Shown here in pieces: positions 22,801 to 32,700 of a stretch of 64,000 bases of DNA (position 1 is its first letter; each line of letters begins with the position of its first letter). Location of the stretch: NCBI GenBank assembly GCA_963281255.1, contig OY725494.1:4353934-4417933 (forward strand), written 5' to 3'. Position numbers and translations under genes: made by a program. This stretch comes from Aphrocallistes beatrix. Taxonomy: Eukaryota; Porifera; Hexactinellida; Sceptrulophora; Aphrocallistidae. The notes below the pieces were generated by a model. The model worked only from the letters and a program-made list of their open reading frames with translations, did no database searches and was not told the origin of the DNA.

Positions 22801-25800
22801 ATAGGAATTATATTTATAATTTCATGTTAGGATCCGTTCGGTTTCCAAGCAGGAGATGCAGTGGGTGTACTCTGTCCTAACGACGAGTTGGAAGTAAACT
22901 ATTTGCTCGAAAGGCTAGACCTCAGATCTGTAGCGGACTCTCTCCTCAAGATAACAATCTTACCCTTCACTTCCAAGAAAGGTGAGCTAATTTTAGAACA
23001 AAATGATACAGTATTAACTATGGATGTTTTGTACTATTTTGCTTGGAATGTACTTAGAGATTTCCTTGGATTTACAAAGTGTGTTACAGCTGACCATATG
23101 GGACAAAATCAACACATTTCTGTTACATTGTAGCATTACATAATTGTACTGCTAAATTATTTCTCAAAAAATTAACGTTGTATCCTACACATACAAACAA
23201 TTACTCGACTCCTGTTAATCATACATTAAGTCAGCGGTTTTCAACCTTTTTTGGCTGTGGGCCCCAATTTTTCTCTTTCTGTGGACCCTTCCTATTAACC
23301 GTAACACAAAATTTCGAATCCTGTAGACCCCCTGATATCTTCTGTGGGCCACTAAGGGGTCCATGGACCCCAGGTTGGGAACCACTGCATTAAGTTTTAT
23401 CGAAATCAATTTTAGTGGAGCAATGAAATATTTATTTATTTCACGCGTGTATTATGTAGGAGCCATTGTGCCAGCTTACGTTCCCACCAAATGCACAGTG
23501 AGAGAGTTGTTCCTCCACCACCTAGACATCAGATCTGTGCCTAGAAAGGTAGGTAACTAGTGCAGTGCAGATATAATATACTCTCATTCATTTCCATTTA
23601 AGATTTGTCATGGTAAAATGTAAAACTGATTCGATCATTATGTTTTAATATATAGCCTCATCATGCTATCATATTGAATTGTAACGTTACATCATGATGA
23701 TATCTTATACAGTCCATCAGCTATTTTATCATGTACATGATGTTGCATTATAACTAATTGATTTACAACTGTTTAGTCTCTGTTGTGGATGTTAGCTCAG
23801 TATACTTCGAATAGAGAAGAGAAATATCGACTCGCTAAGCTATCTAGCAAGCAAGGTAAGCACTTTATTAAATATACAGTAGAGTATCCCAAAACGGACT
23901 CCGAGAATCGGACATCTCTTCAACGGACAAATGCCATCTCCCCAATGTGTCCGTTATATATTCCACTGTATATTTCTACTTATTAGATAATGTCTCTATT
24001 TCATGCTAGCACTTTAAAATATCTCTGAGTTATATTCCATTCTGTTAGGTTCAGAGGAGTACACCACGTTGATCAGGGATCAGGAAGGTACTCTGATGGA
24101 CATCTTGCACTCATTCCCTTCTTGCAGCCCTCCTTTAGTCCGACTCATCGGTAAGCCAATGCTAGCCTACAGCCACAGAGTTAGCATTGTAATGACACAA
24201 TCTATTTATAGAGTTCCTACAACCACTCAATCCCAGATATTACTCTATATGCAAGTGAGTCTACGTAGTGTGTATCCATGGTTCATTCCATTTAAACTAT
24301 TATACATAGATGATGTGTAATGTAATGTGTATTCTCTGTAGCTCTCCTATCACTTCAGATAATCGTATCAAGATTGTATTCAGTGTTGTGGCACTAGAAT
24401 CCAGATCTTGGCATCCTTCTAAAAGGTACGTCACAGATCTCAACTTATTCTTTCCAGATTTAGTTTATTCAATTCTTCTTTTGACATAGGATTGGACTCT
24501 GTACTGGATGGATGGATGAACTCTCAACTAGATTTATGAACGAATCTATTAAACCAAAGGTAGGAATCATGATTAACTCAGTCATTAGAATGAACATTAG
24601 AGACTACTTGTTAGGAGGCGAAAAACTATTTTGTAATGGAGTTCCTACTTCTAATAAAACCAGGTTTATAGAGGTCTAGCGATTGCAAAACCGATGGATA
24701 AAAACCCGAATTTATTCCTAATTTCCTAATGAAACAGTTAAATTTTGAAGATTTATTTTAAATTCATCAATTCAAGTGAGTTCAGATGATGAAGAGATTT
24801 TTCATATACCCGCTGTTTATAGGAATAAATAAGTACTAATACACACAATTAATAATGTATAAACTCCTCAAGCTCCACCTCTCAATCATTTCCAGAATGT
24901 TCAACGGCTTCCATCTTCCAGAAGATCCCGCTACGCCTATTATAATGGTCGGACCAGGCACTGGAGTCGCACCATTCATTGGCTTCTTGGAACATAGGTG
25001 AGCTCCCTTGAAATCTAAAAATAGTTCCATACCTGCCAACTGTCCCGCTTTTCACTGTATAGGACTAATACGAATATATTTTGTCCTTAATCTCGTGTCC
25101 CGCTTTTTTCTTTGCAGAGGTTGGCATGTATGTAGTTCATTTAATTATAATCTGGTAAATATGCATAACTCTTGTGTAGAGAGCATTTACGAAAGCAAGG
25201 AAAGGAGTTGGGAGCCTCACTCCTATTTTTCGGCTGTAGACACGAGGAAGGAGACTTTATATTCAAGTAAGTTTCTAGGACAAGAGTGTAGATTCCAAAT
25301 GTTGTATTTTCGAATTTATATTGATAGAAATTGTTTTACAATATGGATACGATTTGATCTGTAACGATGTTTTCAAGTACAGTCGACTCCGCTTAATAGG
25401 GTCACTGTTTAATCGGGTCAACCGCTTAATTGGGTCACTTTTGGCAGGACCGGAATAGCTCTCACACATAGAAGCTAATACTCTGACCGATGTGACCCTA
25501 TTAAGCGGAGTCTACTGTATATTTATATTTTAAACATTTATATCCAAACTCTCTCAATTGCATTTATGTCTTTGTTCAATATTTTTAGAGAAGAACTAGA
25601 CAAATTCCAGGCGAACAAAATCCTAAGTAAGCTCTACCTCTCTTTCTCCCGGGACGATACGTCTCCTGCTCGCTACGTGCAAGACAACATGATGGTGTGT
25701 GGGGGTGAGCTGTTGAGGCTAGTGAGATATGAGAAAGCTGTGTTCTACCTGTGCGGGGATGCTAAGAACATGGCTCCTGACGTCAGACAGACTTGGCTCA

Positions 25801-26633
25801 ATATACTGCAGAAACATGGAGGTAACTTGGCTTAACAATCTCAACGTTAAATCCAACTGATAATTCCACAACCAACCATAGTAACAACTTGAATACTTTA
25901 TGTATCAAGTAGTGAACGACCGAAACCAGTATTTTACCGAAACCGAATTTCGGTATTTCGGCCACAATTTGCAAGACAATACATACTATTTTATATTTAA
26001 TCAAGGTGCATAAACATAACTAATCACTAATTCATTAAGTATGTAGATATATTGTGTAACTAGATTCTAATAAATGAAATTAACTTTGGGTAGGTTTTCT
26101 CTACAAAATAATATTTTTTCCGCATTTGCTGGGAGTAATCTGTTCATTACTCAGAAATTCTGAGTCAGAATTTAATCATGATTTCGGTGAAGTCACCGAT
26201 ACCGAAATTCGGCCGAAACCGAAACCGAAATTTCGGTCGTTCACTAGTATCAAGCCATCATGTCCCTTTGAAATGAGATTCTTGCTTAGAATTTTTAAAA
26301 CAATTTAATTATTTATTTATTTATTTTGTCTTCTAATCAAATTCGAAAATGGAATGTTTTGTCTGTGTTAAATTTTGTCTCGTTTTCACATGAAATTTCC
26401 CCATTACTATGTCCCTATTTTTTAAATTCCATGTATAATTATTACTTTGCTAATGTCCCGCGAAAAATTCAACGCTGCGTCCCGCTTTAATGACTCCCGA
26501 CGCTTATTCAGGGAAATACGGTATATGCTTATTCAAAATTATTTCTTAATTAGAAATGGACAAAGAAGAAGCGACTCTCTATATAAAGGACCTGCAAAAA
26601 GAAAAGAGATACCTTCAAGATATATGGTTATAA
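16852..26633 (+). CDS. MTRR: Methionine synthase reductase, complete 20-exon gene
   Basis: It reactivates cobalamin-dependent methionine synthase by passing electrons from NADPH through FAD and FMN. Exons: 16852-17010, 17876-18026, 18733-18850, 19647-19710, 20253-20481, 20695-20856, 21672-21747, 21938-22079, 22586-22735, 22831-22981, 23460-23548, 23777-23855, 24049-24150, 24212-24254, 24342-24425, 24490-24559, 24873-24997, 25180-25266, 25589-25821, 26554-26633. All phases close (2394 nt, 797 residues). Seen: FMN loop [37 protein letters not shown]; linker about 165-370, Ser-rich; FAD motifs [18 protein letters not shown] and GLCTGW; NADPH motifs [37 protein letters not shown]-terminal RYLQDIW with the aromatic shield Trp. 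Human MTRR is about 700 residues; the excess is in the linker. Exon 17 uses an unusual AAG acceptor, chosen because it alone keeps phase and homology. Confidence 0.93.
17035..17210. mobile_element. Pogo/Tigger-like MITE in MTRR intron 1
   Basis: CAGTCGACTCCGCTTAATAG at the left end and its complement at the right end, with TA flanks. Same family as 312-483. Confidence 0.7.
17293..17633. mobile_element. hAT-like element in MTRR intron 1
   Basis: Ends ATACATGCCAAC and TTGGCAAGTAT, flanked by a perfect 8-bp duplication GCTTTGAC (17285-17292 and 17634-17641). The interior has repeated AAGCGGGAC motifs. No transposase. Confidence 0.75.
19046..19228. mobile_element. Pogo-like MITE in MTRR intron 3
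   Basis: Ends CAGTAGAACTCGGATAA and its near-complement, flanked by TA. Related to 47606-47773. Confidence 0.7.
21339..21492. mobile_element. hAT-like MITE in MTRR intron 6
   Basis: Ends CAGTGGTATTCAAACTGG and GTTTGAAGACCACTG. The flanking 8-mers GACTTGAT and GTTTAGAT agree at only five positions, so the duplication has decayed or the boundary is off. Confidence 0.5.
23232..23387. mobile_element. hAT MITE in MTRR intron 10
   Basis: Ends CAGCGGTTTTCAACCT and GGTTGGGAACCACTG, with a perfect 8-bp duplication CATTAAGT on both sides (23224-23231 and 23388-23395). CAG-GGTT-TCAA ends are typical of hAT MITEs. Confidence 0.85.
23877..23968. mobile_element. Short pogo-like MITE in MTRR intron 12
   Basis: CAGTAGAGTATCCC...ATTCCACTG with TA on both sides. 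The interior (CTCCGAGAATCGGACATCTC) recurs at 49270-49345. Confidence 0.6.
25029..25131. mobile_element. hAT-like MITE in MTRR intron 17
   Basis: Ends ATACCTGCCAAC and GTTGGCATGTAT; same family as 17293-17633. Flanking duplication is partial (TAGTTC). Confidence 0.6.
25380..25517. mobile_element. Pogo/Tigger-like MITE in MTRR intron 18
   Basis: CAGTCGACTCCGCTTAATAG... and its near-complement, TA flanks. Shorter than the copy at 312. Confidence 0.75.
25910..26246. mobile_element. hAT-like MITE in the last MTRR intron
   Basis: Ends TAGTGAACGACCGAAA and TTTCGGTCGTTCACTA, flanked by a perfect 8-bp duplication GTATCAAG (25902-25909 and 26247-26254). Confidence 0.8.
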
Positions 26634-26665
26634 GAAAAAATCAGCTGATCACACACACATTGCCA

Positions 26666-26671
26666 AATAAA
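26666..26671 (+). promoter_or_regulatory. Candidate poly(A) signal of MTRR
   Basis: AATAAA 33 bases after the MTRR stop codon. Confidence 0.45.
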
Positions 26672-27062
26672 CACAGAATTCCTGTTCATATCTTATCAAT
26701 ACAGACTTCTCCACCATCACGTCAACCTGTCATATTATCCTCAATAACTATCAGTGGGATTATTTTGTAGAACAAATATGTCTTCATCTAAGACTGCATT
26801 AGATATATAGTCTTGGAATTAGGTTGCTTTGAAATTTGTTTATTTAGCCAGAATAATACTAAAGTAAACATCTTTAATCACAAACTAGTAATACTGAATG
26901 AAATATTTCTGATGTAGAGACTCTTATCTCTACTGCGGGGAATTATACTCGTCAGTTCTGTGAGAAAGTGGTACATGTGCAGTACCCATGGGTTTATCTA
27001 GGATTTTCCATTCCTGCACTTTTTTAATGTGATAAAGGTTATATGGCATCCACACAGGTAAA
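26672..27062. other. Intergenic, no feature seen
   Basis: AT-rich region between the end of MTRR and the MITE at 27063. Confidence 0.35.
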
Positions 27063-27365
27063 CGGATGTTTCGTCGCTGATATTTTAGAATGGAATTACA
27101 AACTGTTGGGAAACATTAATTTGTTCTAAAGCTGAATAGAATTGATAGGAGAGTGAGAGTGAGCATTTTGGAGAGTATTATGTATAAGAGCAAAGAGAAA
27201 GTGGGCATTTTGAGTTTGAAATAATATCAAATGGCGCGCGAGAGTTGTATTTTTATTTCGTGAGGGGGTGAGTGATTGTCATTTATTATTTGTTAGAATG
27301 AATGGGAGAATGAAAGTGAGGATTCAATAATTTCATTCAAAGAAATATCAGCGACGAATCATCCG
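27063..27365. mobile_element. MITE, family CGGATGTTTCGTCGCTGATAT (copy 2)
   Basis: Intact inverted ends CGGATGTTTCGTCGCTGATAT and ATATCAGCGACGAATCATCCG. The interior matches 10727-11001 inverted. Confidence 0.7.
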
Positions 27366-27850
27366 CAATTCCCAAAAAGGGGTTTATCCTGTAATTCCAG
27401 GGGTGGTAGCAACCTAGCACCATCGAGTCACACTGCAAACACCTTGGCTCCTCGGAAGATACCAGGTTGGCACCTACAAGTGCCGGCCTAGCACCTGGAT
27501 AAACCCCTGGCAGTGCCGCTTCCGTCGGGCTTGCCATGACTCAACTCTACCATAGGGCTGTACGGATGTGTTTCATCTCAGCTCAGGGACTCATCAGAGG
27601 GTAGCAACCACTCTTATCTTTGGGACACATGGTCTCTATCCCTACTCATGTCCAGGATATGATCCTACCAGTCTGGGACACGGACTGGTACTCCTAGGGA
27701 TCCGTGGCTAGAGATCTATAACGCCAATACATAGTGGGTTTGCATCAAGTCTAAATATGCAAACGCCGCACCTATACATTTATCCCATCGTGTCTGTCAT
27801 ATTGACCCCCCACGCTGACTATGTTAACAAGCGATGATTTATTTGCTTGT
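27366..27850. other. GC-rich block of unknown origin
   Basis: Its base composition is clearly higher in G+C than its neighbours. It holds a short inverted pair (GGGGTTTATCC near 27380, GGATAAACCCC near 27499) and ends in a TTTATTTGCTTGTTTATTTATTTG tract that could be a retroposon tail. No long open frame on either strand. It may be the 3' part of a LINE or SINE; I cannot decide. Confidence 0.35.
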
Positions 27851-28205
27851 TTATTTATTTGAATTAAATGAGAAATTGTGAAGATTGGTGTGTTGGAGTT
27901 CTAATAGACCTGGCCTATCAAAGAAGCGAGTTCTCTGAATCCACCCAGAATACCTTTTTTCCTTTTAATAAAACCAGCTTTAAAAAGTTATTCATTAAAA
28001 TATGCACACGAGTGACTCAAGAAATGATAGAAGGGAAGAATTTAACGTTAAAATTTATTCTAAGGAGAAACAAAAAAATTTACACAATTTGTGAGGCGAT
28101 TATTCGAGTATATCTTGTAATTTTTTTTTGTTTGTTTACACAAACAGGAGTTGAGTCTTGTAAACTTCATATTACAAAAAAAATGAATATGTTTCAATAT
28201 ACGTA

Positions 28206-28503
28206 CAGTCGACTCCGCTAAATAGGGTTACATCGGTCAGAGGACATTTTGCCCTGATTAAGCGGAGAACCCTATTAAAACCCGCGCACGCCCAGGAATG
28301 TTGAAGTGAAAGTGAAAGTTAATTGAAAGTAAACTGAAAATGAAATTGAAAGCTGGGTCATTTCTATTTATACCTTTGACCCCAAGTATCCGAAAATATA
28401 TTGTATTAGCTTCTATGTGTGAGAGCTGTTCCGGTCCTGCCAAAAGTGGCCTGATTAAGCGGTTGACCCGATTAAACAGTGACCCTATTAAGCGGAGTCG
28501 ACT
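28206..28503. mobile_element. Pogo/Tigger-like MITE carrying a nested insertion
   Basis: Outer ends CAGTCGACTCCGC... and ...GCGGAGTCGACT as at 312. It is interrupted at 28279-28388 by a piece of the piggyBac-like MITE also found at 46941. Confidence 0.75.
28279..28388. mobile_element. Nested piggyBac-like MITE, right end lost
   Basis: It matches 46941-47057 (CCCGCGCACG..., AGGAATGTTGAA, AAAGCTGGGTCATTTCTATT). It sits at the TTAA of the host MITE. The right end, including the CTCGGG terminus, is missing. Confidence 0.65.
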
Positions 28504-29720
28504 ATTAGTATTTGATTCCAATTGAGCTTGATTTTAGTTAATTAGTATAATTCAAAGTTATCTGTGGGTATCATAAGGAGAAATCCACTGAAACTGGTGT
28601 AGGATAGCTTCATAGAAACAAAGAGGAAGCTTTCTGAACCTAAATTCGATTTCATAAAACCTCGAAAGACTTCTAAAGGATTTTACTTGGAGTCAAAATA
28701 TTAGGAATGGAATGATGCCTTCATTTTCCGTATTTCGTTTTACAATCCATTTTTTATAATGGATTCATGGATGAGACCACTTGAATAACTAGACCATTCG
28801 CATCTGATTTCAATTATGAGATGAGGCGCCACATTCCAAGCTCTCCTAGCGCTTCTCAGGAGATGTATTGCTTCTGAATCCTTCGCATCCATGCATCCTT
28901 ACATCATCCAATGAATGGATGCTCTAATAGCTATAAATACCAAGTTAACTCTACCAGCAGATGTATTATTGATAAAAAGCTGCACAAATTTCGATCAATT
29001 TAAGTACGTAAAATGTTTTATCACACCAATTTCTCAGTACGTGTTAATTGTTATGGTATGACTGTCATCATGCCTTAGCATCTGCATACAAGAGTATACG
29101 TAATCCATTTTAAATCAAACTGATAGGCCTAAGATTATTTTACATAAAAACATGACACTTAACAATTTTTCATTTTTTTCAGATTTCCATTATACAAACA
29201 ATAATACCCAATTTGTTAATTTAAATTATCAATTCAATTATTTATGAATATACCATATTAATACGCTCTTACACTATATGATATTCTCTGATATCTAGAA
29301 ATTGGTGTTAACTTTGTTTGGTTATATTTTGTTATAAAATTGTACGAAACTGCCAAAATATGTAACTGTTTTGTCAATTTTAAAATTTATACTTATTTTT
29401 CTGATGAAGACTATAATCATGATGAAGTCTCGCTGATTTCTATTTTCATCAGACCTAAAATACCATTGTCTGATAAAATTACTAGTTATATTAAAGAATG
29501 GATCGATGGTATCTCGCTGGATTCGTTTTGTCTTGTGATTCGAATCACAAAAGATCGTTGTTTTCAAGGAAAAGGAAACTCGTCGAAGTTCACTATTGTC
29601 TTCAAATTTGAATGGATTTTTTCCATTGCTTTAATGGGAAATTGTTTTATATACGTACTCAGAATTTCATAGAAATTTAACCAATAAAATCCTTGGATTT
29701 TATATTAATACATTTTTGCA
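28504..29720. other. Intergenic, upstream of the coiled-coil gene
   Basis: AT-rich. I see no other gene. A pyrimidine-rich AG acceptor near 29180 and another near 29749 leave open an upstream non-coding exon. Confidence 0.35.
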
Positions 29721-32700
29721 ATGAACTCCCTTGTTACCTACAATCATTTTAGAGTTACTTATGATGCCAATAGCGTGCATTCCTTAGGGAAAGAATCATC
29801 TCCATGCTCAGTTATAGCAGACATTTCGAATTTGCATCAAAATAGATTCAGTATGGAGTTGGAACGCATCAAAAAGCTTGAAGATATTGTATTGGCTCTG
29901 CAGAGGGAAAATACTCTTCCTAAACAGAAAGACTTCGACTCAGATATCCTCACTCGATTGGGAAACCTCGAGGCTTCTGTCATTCAAGAAAAGGCACAGA
30001 AAGGGGAACTCAAGAAGAAATTGAAGTTTGCGAATAACCAGAATAGCCGACTACTTCTTAGACTCAAGAAAGAAAAGGTGAGAACATTCTTGTGAGATGA
30101 ATTTGTATCCATCTACGTAAATTGCCTATCAACAAAATCGTAACTCGATTTCTTGAAATCATTTCCTAAACTCAAATGACAAATGAGGGAATCGAGTGAA
30201 GAGATTTTTTTAGTTTTTCGCTGCTTCCTCTAACCTTGAGTAAATTGAGAAAAGGGATTTTATTTTGGCATTTAGCACACATCGTCGTTCTTTTTACTCT
30301 TTTTGAGCCGATTTCGCAAATGCCTAGGTTCCTCATTATGTTCAGTTATTATTAGGTTACATACACTGCCATAGCACAGCCTTCAAATGGTACGGCAATT
30401 AGTGTCCATAAAGGTGGGACGGCCACTCTATACCAAATAATACTGGACAAAAAGTGTGGCAATAGTTCTAACTCCACTGGTTAGTGTATAATGTCTCTCT
30501 TCCCGTTAAATTCAACAATTATGATTACTTCGGTTGGCAAGCTTCTTTTCGAAAATTTGAATTTCACTTTTAAAAATTTTAACTAAAAGGAGGGTTGCGC
30601 AGATCGCTGGAGTGGTTTCTTTTCCAGGTTTTGATCCAGGTTCTTACACAGGTAGGGCGTACGTTTTACCAAATAAACTTAAAAGAAGTAGCGATCTGCT
30701 AGGCCTCCTTATTCGCTTTACAATCCAACCATATTATATACTACAGTCATAAGTTATTCTTTTCTCATGGGTCAATATTAATGGAATTTATCGGTTTACT
30801 TTTTGATATTATATCTCGTCAAAAAGGAGGATTGCATCGATCGTTTTATTTACTTTCCGGGAATTGAACCCGGTTTTTACAATCTACAGTCGTATGTTCT
30901 ACCAAATAAACCAAAAGTCAAGAAGTAACGATCAATCTAGCCTCCTTATTCTCTTTACAATCCAACCATATTATATACTACAGTCATAATTTATTCTTTC
31001 CTCATGGGTCAATATTAATGGAATTTATCAGTTAGTTTACTTTTTGATTTTATATCTCGTCAAAAAGGAGGATTGCATCGATCGTTTTATTTACTTTCCG
31101 GGAATTGAACCCGGTTTTTACAATCTTCAGTCGTATGTTTTCCCAAATAAACCAAAAGTCAAGAAGTAACGATCAATCTAGCCTCCTTATTCTCTTTACT
31201 ATCGAACCGCATTATATACACCAGCCATAATTAAAACTTTTCTCATGGGTCAATATTAATATGAACTTTATCTAATCAGTTTACTGGATAAGACTTTTAG
31301 ATTTGTTATAACATCAAAAAGGAGGATTGCATCGATCGCTGTATTTACTTTCCGGGAATTGAACCCGGTTTTTACAAGCCAAATATGTATGTTATACCAA
31401 ATAAACCAAAAGTCAAGAAGTAGCGATCAATCTAGCCTCCTTATTCTCTTTATTATCCAACCACATTATATGCACGAGCCATCATTTATGCTTTTTCTCA
31501 TGGGTCAGCATTAATGAAAGTAATCAGTTTACTGGAGAAGACAGATTTTATATCTCATCAAAAAGGAGGATTGCATCGATCGTTCTATTTACTTTCCGGG
31601 AATTGAACCCGGTTTTACAAGCCACAGTCGTACGTTCAAATAAACCAAAAGTCAAGAAGTAGCGATCAATCTAGCCTCCTTATTTCTTTATTATCCAACC
31701 ACATTATATGCACCAGCTATAATTAAAACTTTTCTCATGGGTCAATATTAATGAAAGGAATCAGTTTCCTGGAAAGACTTAGATTTTATTTCACATCAAA
31801 AAGGAGGATTGCACCGATCGCTCTCTGTACTTTCCGGGATTTGAACCCGGTTTTTACAATTCAAAGTTGTATGTTATAACCAAATAAACTAAAAGTTCGC
31901 GAAGCAACGACCCATCTAGCCTCCTTGCGTTTCTCTCTTTCCCAGGTATAAATATATTCTTGATAAATTCAATGGATTGCTTAAGGGTTTGAATTAAGTT
32001 ATCAAATTACCTCACTCTCATGTAAATTAATTAGTAACTCATTCCCTTAATCTTTCTAATCTAACCTTACATTTCTGTGTATAATAATGTTCTCATTTCT
32101 AATTTGTCTGTCAATTTGTTAATTGAATTTGCAAGCCATTATTAGGTGGGATAACTATAATATCAATTTAATTAAATTTGAATGATATTATGGCTGAATA
32201 AAAATCGTTGTAGATAATGTAGATTGTATAGTTTTGCTGATAACACAAACAATGAGATAAATTATTAGAAAATTGTCTAATGGTTCTCTCATAATTTTAG
32301 ATTTCATTAGGAGATAGTTGTTACTAAGTAAAACACTGAAGATAAATGCATAACTAAACATATATATCACACAATTCCGTATCAGTGGCATACCAAGATG
32401 TATTATAGCCATGTAAGATAAACAAGAAATGTACGATTATGTTTCAACAAGGCTGGATTCGGTTAACTGGTTAACCGGCTAACCGCCGCCAATCTCGGCT
32501 AACGGTTAAGGAAATCCTCGATCGGTTAACCGATCGGCTTTATTTTCTAAATATTTACACTAATTTCTTTGTTTTTCTACGGAGATTCATGAATATTACT
32601 AAAAATTTGATAATACAGTATATTTCCTATTTTATAATCATATAATATATTTCGAGACCACTGAAATTTATAAAATTTTTGATACTAGGTTAAAGGTTAG

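Larger units (their letters stand above)
30587..31926 (-). repeat. Tandem array of six tRNA-like units, spacing 237-254 bp
   Basis: Unit starts are 30587, 30824, 31065, 31319, 31563 and 31801. The spacers are also repeated (CTCATGGGTCAATATTAATG block and the TATA block), so the repeating unit is a whole transcription unit. The array lies in intron 1 of the coiled-coil gene, antisense to it. Confidence 0.8.

Noticed and set aside
27868-28221. 117-residue plus-strand open frame
   Set aside because: AT-rich, no motif, ends inside a MITE, no splice or promoter context; likely chance.
29340-29672. 110-residue plus-strand frame before the coiled-coil gene
   Set aside because: Open but Phe/Ile-rich and without homology that I recognise; no splice signals joining it to exon 1. 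Kept as intergenic.
30849-30920. Ordinary tRNA-Tyr gene
   Set aside because: The triplet is GTA and the loop is Tyr-like, but the acceptor has a mismatch, sister units carry other triplets with degenerate acceptors, and the outer clamp is not a tRNA feature.
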